Below are positions 36,414-44,907 of a DNA stretch of 64,000 bases, piece after piece. The stretch comes from DASWZN01 sp963841635 (lineage in GTDB: Bacteria; Acidobacteriota; Terriglobia; Bryobacterales; Bryobacteraceae): positions 4,712,001 through 4,776,000 of the forward strand of contig CAWJDO010000002.1 of NCBI GenBank assembly GCA_963841635.1. The letters are read 5' to 3'. The position numbers and the translations under genes were made by a program. The number at the start of each line of letters is the position of its first letter. The first letter of the stretch is position 1. Below the pieces are notes generated by a model. The model saw only the letters and a list, made by a program, of their open reading frames with translations, searched no databases and was not told where the DNA came from.

Positions 36414-36908
36414 TCAGTAGACGGCGAAGCAGAACACGGTATTCGAGCTCTCGGGGCTGAGCGAGTACTCGCCGTTTTCGAGTCCCAGTCCCTCGTTGAC
36501 CTCGATGCGATAGAGCCGTCCCCCCAAGGGTTTGACCGACAGGTGCAGCGCGCGGCCGGATTTCCTCTTGCCGATCACCACCTCGCGGTTGCCGCCCTTC
36601 ACCTCGAGACGAAAGAGCTGCAACGACTCGGGCGCGATCTTGTCGGACTCAAACAGGAAGATCGGCTCGGCCAGCGGCGTCCGTGCGGGCGAGGTCGCGC
36701 CGGATATGGTGTAGGTCGAATCGTTCTTGCCCTTGCGGTCCTCGCGCGCCTCTCCGGCCTCGGTGGGGATGAGGTTGTCGGCGTGCATCAGGTAGGGCAG
36801 ATCCGGCTTGGGCGGGCGCGGTCCGGTGTATTTCTCTTCCTCGGCCGCAAACATACCCGAGCAAACGCAGCCGAGCGCAACAACCAGCATGAGCCGTCCG
36901 ATAGTCAT
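36414..36908 (-). CDS. Secreted hypothetical protein
   Basis: 164 residues, signal peptide MTIGRLMLVVALGCVCSGMF. The mature part has PDLPYLMHADNLIPTEAGEA, a region PIFLFESDKIAPESLQLFRL, and a beta-rich end with GGRLYRIEVNEGLGLENGEY and NTVFCFAVY. It seems a conserved acidobacterial secreted family, but I cannot name it. ATG 36908 lies 8 bases after TAGAAT, again leaderless-like. Confidence 0.65.
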   Translation of the reverse strand: MTIGRLMLVVALGCVCSGMFAAEEEKYTGPRPPKPDLPYLMHADNLIPTEAGEAREDRKGKNDSTYTISGATSPARTPLAEPIFLFESDKIAPESLQLFRLEVKGGNREVVIGKRKSGRALHLSVKPLGGRLYRIEVNEGLGLENGEYSLSPESSNTVFCFAVY

Positions 36909-36990
36909 CTATTTGTATTCTACGCGGGAGGCGGGAGGTGCGTTGCAGAACCGCGAGCGTGATAGCTGCCGGCTAGTGTAGTGGGTCGCC

Positions 36991-37186
36991 AATCTCGAGC
37001 AGTATCGGTGACAGAAGACCAGCGGTGGGACAGGCACGAATTTTCAAGGGCGGCGAGATTCGAGCCGGTCCCGGGTTTGCCGCCAATCAATCTCGAGCAG
37101 TATCGGTGACAGAAGGCCAGCGGTGGGACAGGCACGAATTTCGAAGTACGGCGAAATTCGAGCCGGTCCCGGGTTCGCGGCCAATT
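36991..37186. repeat. Two tandem 98-base repeats
   Basis: The unit starts AATCTCGAGCAGTATCGGTG at 36991 and again at 37089, and both copies run through GGTGGGACAGGCACGAATTT and CGAGCCGGTCCCGGGTT. Copies differ by a handful of bases. The 306-base gap between neighbouring minus-strand genes holds this repeat and nothing else I recognise. Confidence 0.85.
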
Positions 37187-37214
37187 CCGATGGGCGGAAT
37201 CTACAGCGCACTAC

Positions 37215-39578
37215 CTAGTTATTTAAGCCGGCTGCCTTCTTGCTCGGCGGCCGCATGACCAGGAGCCGCGACTCGGCGGTCACCAGGCGCGACTCGACGG
37301 CGCCCAGCACCTGGTCGAGCTCGGGTTCGATGACCGGCTTGGTGAGCAGGTGGCTCTCGGCGCTCAGCAGGCCGCGCGAGAGCTCGAAGTCGAAACCCTC
37401 GGTGAGCAGGACGAAGGCGCCGGTCTCGCTCCGTACTCCCTCGGAGAACTCGATCCAGTTGAGGCCCGGCAAACGCACCGAGCAGAACACGATGTCGAAA
37501 CGCAGACGCTGCACCAGCTCGGAGGCGGCCTCGCCGCTGGTGGCGGGAATCACGCGGCAGCCGCGCCCCGTGAGCATCCGGACCAGTTCCTCGCGGGCGG
37601 TGGTATCCGGCTCGACCACCAGGCAGGTGAAGGCGCGCACCGCACCGCCCGCCTCGGCGGCCCAGGCCGGCGCGGCCGGCAATTCGATCTCCAGACGGCA
37701 ATCGCCCTGGGCGTTGCGGATCATGCGCAGCTCGCCGCCGTGACTCCGCACGATACCGCGCGAGACGCCGTCCACGTGCTCGGCCAGGTTGGTGCCGGCC
37801 AAGCCGCTCCAAGCGCCCTTGGTCCCCGAGCTGGTGTACTCGATCTCCACCAGAACGCGCTGAGCCAGCGTGCTGGTGGCGACGATCAGCCGCTTCTCGA
37901 CGGACTCCGCCAGAGCGTGCTCGGCCTGAACCAGAAGGTCCAGGAACACGCGCTCCAACTGACCCTGGGAACCAAGCACCTGGATGGGAGTGGGCGACAG
38001 AATCGTCTTCACCTCGAAACCGCGCGATTCCCACTCCTGGCGCCGGAAGTCGCACAGGCTGCCGAGCAGACCGTTCAACTCGATCCGCTTGGCCTCGCCG
38101 CGCTCCGGCTGCATGAAGGAGACCAGCCGCGTCACGATGTCCGAGGCCTTGTGGGCCTCCGACGAGATGGTGTCGAAATCTTCCCAGCGCGCGACGGAGG
38201 CGGCAACGATCTGCTCGGCCAGGCTGGAAATGCTATCCAGCGGCGCGCGCAGCTCGGTGGCGATGCCGGAGATCAATTGGCCCACTGCCGCCAGCTTTTC
38301 GCTGCGGAACAGCTGCTCGCGCACGGTCTTCTCTTCCGCCAGCCGCAGCGCGATTCCGATCTGGTTAGCGAGGTGCTGCGTCGAAACGCGCTCGTCCAGC
38401 TTGAACTCGTGCTCGGGTTTCCAGTCGTACAATTCCAGCACGCCCAGCACTTCCTGCTCCGCGAGCATGGGGACGAACATGACGGAGCCGGGAGTGCGGC
38501 CCGGACGACCGTCGGGGAAGAAGGGGCTGGTCTTCGTATTCGAAATGGTCAGCATCGCCTGGTTGCGGAAGCAGGCGGCCGCGCCGAGCGGCAACGAGCC
38601 TTCGGGCGCCTCGGCAGCCACCGCGACCGGAGTGGCGTCCGCGCCGGAACCGACACGGTCCAGCACCTTGGCGCCGCGGTTGTAAATGTAGAGGTGAACG
38701 CCGGACACCCGTAGCGCGTGCGGTAGCGCCGCGGCGAGCCGCTGCAGAATATCCGCCGGCGACGCAATCGCGATGACGTCTTCGCCCAAGGCGTAGAACG
38801 TCCGCACCATGTTGCGCTGCCCGGACTGGCGGCGCTCCCGCACCCACCACAGCGCGAGCAGGAACGCCAGGAAGGCCAGCAGCGCGGCGAACCATTCGGG
38901 AGCGATCAACCATCTCTTCCCAGCCGGCACGACGCCGGTGTCCCCTGCCAGCACCAGTTGGAACGAGCGGTTGTACTGGGACGCGATGCCGGTGGCCTTG
39001 ACGCGGTCCCCGATTTCGAAGCGGTCGAGCCCCGCGGCGCCGGCCGACGCAGGCAGGAGAACCCGCAAGGGCTTCTTCACGTCGCCGATCATCAGATACT
39101 GGCCCGGGGTGCTCTCGCCTTTATCCACCACCCGTCCGGTCGAAGAGACCAGCACGCCCATGCTCTTGAGCGAACGCAGTTCGTCCGGATCGGTTGTCCT
39201 GGGCTCCGGCGCCACATCCTGCGACAACACGTCGATGCGGCTCACGCGCAGCACGGGCAAGCCGGCGCGCTTCGAAACCGTACCCCGGGCTTCCACCCGC
39301 GCCCCTGACCCGACGGCGCCGAATTCCTCGGGCGTACCTTCGAGGATCAGGCCGTAGCCGTCGCCGTCCTGGATCGCCACCTGGCTGTAGGAGCCGTACG
39401 CAATCGGTTTGGCCGACGCCAGGCCGGAGACGGTGACAATCTGGCCTTCGAGGGAGGGTGCGTTCGAAAGAGAGACAGATGTAGTGTTGTCACCGGGAGG
39501 TGCGGCCAGTAAGACGGCCGCCGCCATCGCGCCGGCGAAAAGGCGCGTCAGCGATCGGGCTGCAGCTCTGAGAGCCAC
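37215..39578 (-). CDS. Pseudo-histidine-kinase with GAF and pseudo-receiver domains
   Basis: 787 residues. Signal-like N-terminus; two OB-fold-like domains (about 40-115 and 130-215); a membrane helix (223-246); a GAF domain (about 265-415); then a kinase-like region and a receiver-like end (650-765). The DHp helix reads GIATELRAPLDS, with Thr441 where the phospho-His belongs. The N box reads VFLDLLVQAEHAL (Asn replaced by Gln551), the G1 box is YTSSGTKGAWSG, and the receiver has Ser700 in place of the phospho-Asp (FCSVRLPG) with no acidic pair. Lys at TKP is kept. It should be catalytically dead but structurally intact, perhaps a scaffold or allosteric partner. Its start overlaps the upstream HAD gene by 31 bases. 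Confidence 0.85.
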   Translation of the reverse strand: MALRAAARSLTRLFAGAMAAAVLLAAPPGDNTTSVSLSNAPSLEGQIVTVSGLASAKPIAYGSYSQVAIQDGDGYGLILEGTPEEFGAVGSGARVEARGTVSKRAGLPVLRVSRIDVLSQDVAPEPRTTDPDELRSLKSMGVLVSSTGRVVDKGESTPGQYLMIGDVKKPLRVLLPASAGAAGLDRFEIGDRVKATGIASQYNRSFQLVLAGDTGVVPAGKRWLIAPEWFAALLAFLAFLLALWWVRERRQSGQRNMVRTFYALGEDVIAIASPADILQRLAAALPHALRVSGVHLYIYNRGAKVLDRVGSGADATPVAVAAEAPEGSLPLGAAACFRNQAMLTISNTKTSPFFPDGRPGRTPGSVMFVPMLAEQEVLGVLELYDWKPEHEFKLDERVSTQHLANQIGIALRLAEEKTVREQLFRSEKLAAVGQLISGIATELRAPLDSISSLAEQIVAASVARWEDFDTISSEAHKASDIVTRLVSFMQPERGEAKRIELNGLLGSLCDFRRQEWESRGFEVKTILSPTPIQVLGSQGQLERVFLDLLVQAEHALAESVEKRLIVATSTLAQRVLVEIEYTSSGTKGAWSGLAGTNLAEHVDGVSRGIVRSHGGELRMIRNAQGDCRLEIELPAAPAWAAEAGGAVRAFTCLVVEPDTTAREELVRMLTGRGCRVIPATSGEAASELVQRLRFDIVFCSVRLPGLNWIEFSEGVRSETGAFVLLTEGFDFELSRGLLSAESHLLTKPVIEPELDQVLGAVESRLVTAESRLLVMRPPSKKAAGLNN

Positions 39579-40243
39579 TGTTCAAGCCCGGGATCCAAAA
39601 AATCCCGGACGTTCATCTCCACCTGAGGCAACTCTGAAGCCGGCGCCGCGGCATTGACAGCCACCACATGAGCGCGCGCCGCGCGCCCCGCCTGGATACC
39701 GGTCTTCGAGTCCTCGAAGATCACGCAATTCACGCTGGGCACACCGAGTAGCGCGGCCGCGCGAAGGTAGACTTCCGGATCCGGCTTCGGCCGCTCTATC
39801 TGGTCCCCGTTCACAACCGCGCGGAAGAATCTCCTCAGATCGCCTTCGCCGAGTACGAAATCGACATTGGGCGCTTCCGCGTTGGTCGCCACTGCCATCG
39901 GCATGTCCGAGTGCCGCTCCAGGAAGGATGCCACCCCTGGAACGAGGTGAGCCCGCAACTCCGGGCCCATCATTTCCCGGTACAGTCTCTCCTTCTCCGC
40001 ACCGTGGCGGAGGACCTCGGCGGGCTCGAGATCCCAACCGAACACGTCGCGGACGATGTCGTCATTGCGCTTGCCGAACATCCGCACGTCAAAATCCCCC
40101 GGCACTTCGCGCCCGCACCGCCGGAGGTACTCGCGCCAAGCTTCCGAGTGAACCCGGTTGGAGTCCACTATCACGCCGTCGAGGTCGAACACTAGCGCCA
40201 ACCCGACGGCCAAGCTACCTGATTCAGCTTTACAGCGGATCAT
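39548..40243 (-). CDS. HAD hydrolase, beta-phosphoglucomutase-like
   Basis: 231 residues. LVFDLDGVIVDSNRVHSEAW carries the Asp-x-Asp of phosphomutase-type HADs; the cap domain follows, then AVATNAEAPN (motif II), ERPKPDPEVYLRAA (motif III) and CVIFEDSKTGIQAG (motif IV). That pattern fits beta-phosphoglucomutase or a sugar-phosphate phosphatase. ATG 40243 lies 8 bases after TAGGAT with no ribosome-binding site. It is followed in an overlapping arrangement by the pseudo-kinase gene, suggesting co-transcription. Confidence 0.85.
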   Translation of the reverse strand: MIRCKAESGSLAVGLALVFDLDGVIVDSNRVHSEAWREYLRRCGREVPGDFDVRMFGKRNDDIVRDVFGWDLEPAEVLRHGAEKERLYREMMGPELRAHLVPGVASFLERHSDMPMAVATNAEAPNVDFVLGEGDLRRFFRAVVNGDQIERPKPDPEVYLRAAALLGVPSVNCVIFEDSKTGIQAGRAARAHVVAVNAAAPASELPQVEMNVRDFLDPGLEQWLSELQPDR

Positions 40244-40297
40244 ATCACGAAATCCTAAAACTGCCTATAGTACTGATGTTACTGAATCTTGAGATGT

Positions 40298-40303
40298 TAT
40301 AAT
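40298..40303 (+). promoter_or_regulatory. Perfect -10 box 7 bases before the xdhC start
   Basis: TATAAT here is followed after 7 bases by GTG 40311, so the transcript likely begins at the start codon. No consensus -35 is evident. The divergent HAD gene has its own TAGGAT at 40252-40257 on the minus strand. Confidence 0.55.
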
Positions 40304-40310
40304 CGCCGCA

Positions 40311-41147
40311 GTGGACGTCTACGAGGAACTGGTCCGCCTGCGCCGTTTGGGCCAGAAATGCGCACTCGCAACCATTGTAGAGGTGCGGGGGTCCATTCCG
40401 AGCTACCAGACAGCCAAGCTCCTGGTGCGCGAAGACGGGTCGATTGCCGGCACAATCGGGGGTGGCTGCGTCGAGGCCGAGGTCTGGAACGCGGCGCGCG
40501 AGGCGATGGAAACCGGCCAGTCCCGGCGCCTCAGTTTCAACCTGGGCCAGGATGCCGCCTACGACAACGGCCTGATCTGCGGCGGCCAGTTGGAGGTCTT
40601 TGTGGAGCCTGTCGAGCCCCAGCCCCGGGCGTTCCTTTTCGGCGGCGGCCACATCTCGAAAGGCCTGGCGAAGATCGCCGGGATGGCCGGGTTCGCCACC
40701 GTGATCGTCGACGACCGCGAGGCATTCGCCAACCGCGAGCGGTTCCCCGATGCCGACGAAGCGATTGCCGGGGAGTACGAGGAAGTCTTTCCACGCCTTG
40801 AGGTTAGCGAGAACAGCTTCATCGTGATCGTGACCCGCGGCCACCGCGACGACATGCGAGTGCTGCGCTGGGCGGTGGGCACCCGCGCGGCTTACATCGC
40901 CATGATCGGCAGCCAGCGCAAGGTGATCTCGGTAGTTCGCGAACTGGAGAAGGAAGGCCTTCCGGCGACGGCGTTCGAGCGCCTCCACGCTCCCATGGGC
41001 CTGGAGATCGGCGCGGTCACGCCGGAGGAGATCGCCGTCTCGGTTGTCGCGGAGATGATCGCGGTGAGACGCAGCGCGCCGCCGGAGTGGAAAAGCCTCT
41101 CGAAATCCCTGTTCGCGAACGAGCGTCTGAAGGCCCATCTGAAGTGA
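40311..41147 (+). CDS. XdhC/CoxI-family molybdenum-enzyme maturation protein
   Basis: 278 residues. VYEELVRLRRLGQKCALATI and VEVRGSIPSYQTAKLLVRED start the XdhC_CoxI domain, and GTIGGGCVEAEVWNAAREAM is its signature; the C-terminal Rossmann half has AFLFGGGHISKGLAKIAGMA and YIAMIGSQRKVISVV. XdhC binds molybdenum cofactor, aids its sulfuration and inserts it into xanthine-dehydrogenase-family enzymes. GTG 40311 is the likely leaderless start. The next gene, a MobA-like transferase, overlaps by 4 bases (GTGA). No hydroxylase subunits lie in the window. Confidence 0.92.
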   Translation: MDVYEELVRLRRLGQKCALATIVEVRGSIPSYQTAKLLVREDGSIAGTIGGGCVEAEVWNAAREAMETGQSRRLSFNLGQDAAYDNGLICGGQLEVFVEPVEPQPRAFLFGGGHISKGLAKIAGMAGFATVIVDDREAFANRERFPDADEAIAGEYEEVFPRLEVSENSFIVIVTRGHRDDMRVLRWAVGTRAAYIAMIGSQRKVISVVRELEKEGLPATAFERLHAPMGLEIGAVTPEEIAVSVVAEMIAVRRSAPPEWKSLSKSLFANERLKAHLK

Positions 41148-41779
41148 CCCCCGCGGACCTCAATCCGCACCACCGGACCCTTTTGGCCGGAGTGATCCTG
41201 GCTGCCGGCGAATCGAGCCGTATGGGGCGCCCCAAGGCGCTGCTGCCGGCCCCTGGCTGGGATCCCCCGGAGAACTTCCTGGACCGCATGATCGGCCTGC
41301 TGGCAGCCCACGCCGACCCGATAATTGTTGTACTTGGAGCCCATACGGACACGATCCGCGAAGGCTCGGCCCGCGCGTCGCAGGCTACTTTCGTGGTCAA
41401 CCAGCGGTATCCAGAGGGGCAACTCAGCTCGCTCCAGTGCGGCCTGCGGGCGGTCCCAGAGCAGGCCGCGGGGGTCATTTTTACGCCTGTAGACTTCCCG
41501 CGGGTGCTGGCTGACACTGTTGCGGGTGTAGTGGCGGCTTTTTTGCGGGGTGGCGGTTCTGGGCTGGCGATTCCGCGCTTTCAGGGCCGCCGAGGTCATC
41601 CCGTATGCGTCCCGCGCAGGTTGATCCCCGAGTTCCTGGCCTTGCCTGTCGAGGCGCAGGCGCGCGAGATCGTTCACCGGCACGCCGCCGAAGCCTGCTA
41701 TGTTGACGTAGACGACCCGGGCATTCTGCGGGACGTCGACGACCCGGAGGCCTATCGCTCTCTGGGCGGACTGACATGA
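41144..41779 (+). CDS. MobA-like nucleotidyltransferase (molybdenum cofactor cytidylyltransferase type)
   Basis: About 211 residues. AGVILAAGESSRMGRPKALL is the nucleotide-binding loop, with Gly-rich loop and Lys; FVVNQRYPEGQLSSLQCGLR and GVIFTPVDFPRVL (metal-binding Asp) complete the active site. MocA uses CTP to make the cytosine dinucleotide cofactor for xanthine-dehydrogenase-type enzymes, which fits its operon with xdhC. GTG 41144 overlaps the xdhC stop; a further-upstream start at 41087 would lie inside xdhC. Its stop overlaps the AsmA start by 4 bases. Confidence 0.88.
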   Translation: MTPADLNPHHRTLLAGVILAAGESSRMGRPKALLPAPGWDPPENFLDRMIGLLAAHADPIIVVLGAHTDTIREGSARASQATFVVNQRYPEGQLSSLQCGLRAVPEQAAGVIFTPVDFPRVLADTVAGVVAAFLRGGGSGLAIPRFQGRRGHPVCVPRRLIPEFLALPVEAQAREIVHRHAAEACYVDVDDPGILRDVDDPEAYRSLGGLT

Positions 41780-44148
41780 GGCTTCGTAAGAAAACGATCT
41801 GGCGGCTGGGGCTGGCGGGCGTCGCCCTGGTGGTGGTTATCGGCTTGGTCGCGCCGCTGGTCGATGCGCACCGTTTCGGCGCGCGCGTCAAGGCCAGCCT
41901 GAGTCAGGCGCTGGGCCGCGAAGTCGAGATCGGCGAAGTGCACCTCGACCTGTTCGGCGGCCCTGGATTCTCCGTGGACAAGGTGGTCATCCACGAGGAC
42001 CCGGCGGTGGGCCTGGAGCCGTTCGCCTACGTCGAGTCGATGACGGCTCGCGTCAGCTTCAAGAGCCTCTGGACCGGACGGCTGCAATTCTCGAGCCTGA
42101 AGCTCGAGGATACGAGCATCAACCTGGCGCGTCCCGCGGGAGGGCACTGGAATTTCGCGGCGCTGCTGGGCCGGACGGCCGGTGCGGCAGCCGCGCGGAT
42201 GCGATTGCCCGAGATTCTGGTTCGCAGCGGGCGCATCAACTTCAAACTCGGCGACACCAAGTCTATCTTCTACCTGGCGGACACCAGCCTCGACATCTTC
42301 CCGCCGACGACGCCGAACGGCGAGTGGCGGCTGCGCCTGGAAGGCGCGCCGGCGCGCACGGACCGCGGCTCCCAGGGCTTCGGCCAGTTCACGGCGCGCG
42401 GCCGCTGGCACCCGGGCGACAACGGAGGCCGTATCGAGGCGTCGGTCGAACTGGCGCGCAGCTCGCTTTCGGACCTGATCCGGCTGGCGCACGGCCACGA
42501 TCTCGGAGTCCACGGCCAGATCGGCGCCAGCGTCAGGCTGGCGGGGCCGCCGTCGGATGTCGAAATCACCGGCGAGGTACAGCTCCGCGACATACACCGC
42601 TGGGACCTGCTGCCGCCGCACGGTGAAGGGTGGCCGGTGGAGTTTCGCGGCCGGCTGGACCTGATCGCACAGACGTTGGCGCTCGAAACCGCGCCTACGG
42701 AGGGCGGGGCGCTTCCGGTCGCCCTCGAGTTCCGCGTGAGAGACTACCTGGCGCAGCCCCACTGGGCCGCGCTGGCCACGCTGGATCGTTTTCCCCTGGC
42801 GCCCTTGCCGGACGTGGCGCGGCACATGGGACAGCAACTGGCGGAGGGCGTCACCGTCGCGGGCGAACTGAGCGGCGCCGTCGGCTACTCGCCGGATACG
42901 GGCGTGGTGGGCCTGGTCGCCTCCGGCGAGACTACAGTGACGATTCCGGGAGCCCCGCCCATCGCGCTCCGCTCGGCGCGGCTGCTGTTCGACGGGGACA
43001 GCATCCACCTGCAGCCGTCGCAGTTCGAGGCGGGCGGCCAGACCGCGGTGGCGGCGGCCGAATACGTATGGGGAACGCAGACGCTGGATGCCGTGATCAG
43101 CGCCTCGGGGCTGCCGATCGGCGGCGGGCAGCCGGATGCCACACGGCTGTTCGGAGGCGTCCCGCTGCTCGACCAGTTGACGAAAGGGAGCTGGTATGGC
43201 CAGCTCGAATACCGGAAGCAGGGCGACCCCGCGGGCCGTTGGACGGGCGCTTTTCAGATCGAGGGCGCGAGCGTCGAAGTGCCGGGGATTGCGGACCCCC
43301 TCGAACTGGCCTCGGCACACGTGACCCTGCGCGACGACGGTTTTCTGATGGACCGCATCGAGGGCCGCGCCGGAGCGATCGACTTCAAGGGCGAATATCG
43401 TTACACGGCTGCAGCCGACCAGCCCGATCAGCTCCACATCGCCGCCGTTAGCGTGGATGCGCAAGAACTGGAGCGGCTGCTGATGCCGTCCCTGCGGCGC
43501 GAGGAGAGTCTGTTCAGCCGAGCCCTTCGATTCGGCCGCGCGAAGGCGCCGGAGTGGCTCGCCGGCAGGCACGCCGAGGCCGCGATCGATATCGGCTCGC
43601 TGACCGTGGTGGGGATGCCGCTCGACAAGGTTCGCATGCACGTGCGCTGGGATGGAACGGCGATCGAGGCCACCGACCTGACGGCGCAGTTTGGGGCGGG
43701 TTCGCTGGCTGGGCGTTTGAGCGCGAACCTGCGGGGCAGCCAGCCGTCCTACCGCATGTCGGCCCGCGTTCGCGGCGTCGCGTGGTTGGATGGCAAATGG
43801 GACGGCCACGGCACGCTGCAGACTTCGGGCAGCGGCGTGGACCTGTTGAAGAACCTCCGCATGGACGGCTCCTTCAAAGCCCGTTCGGTCACGCTCGCCA
43901 GCGACACCGAGGCGCAGGCCGTCTCCGGCAGTTTCGCGTTCAGTGTGGCGCGCGGCCGGCCATTCCTGCGGGTCTCCGATCTGGCCATGACGGTGGGCGA
44001 TGCGTCGTATAAGGGCACAGGCGCGATGGGCTCGGACGGCCGCCTGTATCTGGATTTTTCAGACGGCGCGAAGCAGATGCACGTAGGCGCGACGCTCTCG
44101 CCGTTCCAGGTGGAAATGCTGCCGGTCGGCGGGCCGGGCGGGCGGTAG
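41776..44148 (+). CDS. AsmA-like envelope protein
   Basis: 790 residues with a single N-terminal membrane helix (IWRLGLAGVALVVVIGLVAP), then ALGREVEIGEVHLDLFGGPG and SMTARVSFKSLWTGRLQFSS, the AsmA opening. The rest is a long repetitive beta-rich domain, as in AsmA/TamB-type proteins that bridge the envelope and are linked to lipid transport and outer-membrane biogenesis. Its end matches AsmA C-terminal folds (LYLDFSDGAKQMHVGATLSP). It overlaps the mocA-like gene, which is surprising functionally. Fragments of its 3' end recur at 44797, 46574 and 51232. Confidence 0.85.
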   Translation: MRLRKKTIWRLGLAGVALVVVIGLVAPLVDAHRFGARVKASLSQALGREVEIGEVHLDLFGGPGFSVDKVVIHEDPAVGLEPFAYVESMTARVSFKSLWTGRLQFSSLKLEDTSINLARPAGGHWNFAALLGRTAGAAAARMRLPEILVRSGRINFKLGDTKSIFYLADTSLDIFPPTTPNGEWRLRLEGAPARTDRGSQGFGQFTARGRWHPGDNGGRIEASVELARSSLSDLIRLAHGHDLGVHGQIGASVRLAGPPSDVEITGEVQLRDIHRWDLLPPHGEGWPVEFRGRLDLIAQTLALETAPTEGGALPVALEFRVRDYLAQPHWAALATLDRFPLAPLPDVARHMGQQLAEGVTVAGELSGAVGYSPDTGVVGLVASGETTVTIPGAPPIALRSARLLFDGDSIHLQPSQFEAGGQTAVAAAEYVWGTQTLDAVISASGLPIGGGQPDATRLFGGVPLLDQLTKGSWYGQLEYRKQGDPAGRWTGAFQIEGASVEVPGIADPLELASAHVTLRDDGFLMDRIEGRAGAIDFKGEYRYTAAADQPDQLHIAAVSVDAQELERLLMPSLRREESLFSRALRFGRAKAPEWLAGRHAEAAIDIGSLTVVGMPLDKVRMHVRWDGTAIEATDLTAQFGAGSLAGRLSANLRGSQPSYRMSARVRGVAWLDGKWDGHGTLQTSGSGVDLLKNLRMDGSFKARSVTLASDTEAQAVSGSFAFSVARGRPFLRVSDLAMTVGDASYKGTGAMGSDGRLYLDFSDGAKQMHVGATLSPFQVEMLPVGGPGGR

Positions 44149-44157
44149 TTCCGTGCC

Positions 44158-44185
44158 AGCACCGAACCGCGACCGTGAGGGAGCG
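44158..44185. repeat. Dispersed palindrome, half copy after the AsmA gene
   Basis: AGCACCGAACCGCGACCGTG followed by AGGGAGCG: same arm and loop as the complete hairpin at 10937. It lies 9 bases after the AsmA stop and before the convergent gene. Confidence 0.75.
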
Positions 44186-44198
44186 TCAGACCACTGGC

Positions 44199-44756
44199 CT
44201 ACGGCGCTGGGACCTCGATCGCATCGAAGTGGGCCTCGATCTCGGGAACGGTCATCAGTCCAGAGATGAGAGAGACCGTTTTCGGTTGATACAAGAGGAT
44301 CCAGTCACCAGAGCGGTCAACCGTAAGATCTCGCCTGAACTTCACCGCCCCGAAGACGTCCCTAGCGCTTTGCGCTGCGATTACCGTGCGGCGGCAGCTG
44401 CCTCTTCCGCTGCCAATGTCGCAGTCAAAAGCGATGACCCTGATCCCCTGGCTATCTCCGTCGATGACGTTCCAGATCCAAGTTGCCCGCTCGAACGGCG
44501 TTCCGCGTAAGGTGAGTGAGCAGGGGATCCACTGGCCCAGATACGCAAACCCGCGTCGATTAGCCATAGCTCGAAGAGCTGCCTTCCGCCTGCGTTGCCA
44601 CAGGGCGTCCCAGATGACTATGGAAACGAGCCCGGCGCCGACGACATACGGGAACAATTTGGAGGTCCAGATCGTTATGGCCATCGCGAGAACGAGCACA
44701 ATACCGACAACGCGCCGCCAATCCAAGCCCAACTCCGTCCTCGGTTGCTCGAACAT
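44199..44756 (-). CDS. Membrane protein of unknown function
   Basis: 185 residues. Two close membrane helices (VVGIVLVLAMAITIWTS; YVVGAGLVSIVIWDAL) are followed by a cytoplasmic domain starting KAALRAMANRRGFAYLGQWI and containing IRVIAFDCDIGSGRGSCRRT and DWILLYQPKTVSLISGLMTV. I have no family name. ATG 44756 is preferred over an in-frame TTG at 44771. Its 3' end is copied at 46545. Confidence 0.65.
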   Translation of the reverse strand: MFEQPRTELGLDWRRVVGIVLVLAMAITIWTSKLFPYVVGAGLVSIVIWDALWQRRRKAALRAMANRRGFAYLGQWIPCSLTLRGTPFERATWIWNVIDGDSQGIRVIAFDCDIGSGRGSCRRTVIAAQSARDVFGAVKFRRDLTVDRSGDWILLYQPKTVSLISGLMTVPEIEAHFDAIEVPAP

Positions 44757-44796
44757 TTCGCTAGCCCTCAATATACGCTAATGCCCCCGCCTCTCA

Positions 44797-44896
44797 AGCC
44801 GTCCTATCGCATGTCGCCCCAGTGTCCGGCCGACGGGCGATGGGCTCGGACGGCCGCCTGCACGCCGTTCCAGGTTGAACTGCCGGCCGGGCGGTA
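44797..44896 (+). pseudogene. Collapsed copy of the AsmA gene 3' end
   Basis: Three pieces of AsmA occur in the original order with the DNA between them missing: 44797-44820 matches 43742-43765, 44837-44860 is identical to 44023-44046, and 44863-44896 matches 44099-44148 with an internal gap. It ends with the AsmA stop codon. Confidence 0.85.
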
Positions 44897-44907
44897 GGGG
44901 CGATTCG

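Noticed and set aside
36991..37186. CRISPR array
   Set aside because: Only two units of 98 bases with no spacer alternation and no cas genes in the window.
41752..43809. 685-codon minus-strand frame inside the AsmA-like gene
   Set aside because: Antisense shadow; the sense frame has an N-terminal membrane helix, AsmA motifs and operon overlap.
44862..44897. Intrinsic terminator after the relic
   Set aside because: The GC-rich sequence is explained as a copy of the AsmA 3' end; no T-run follows.
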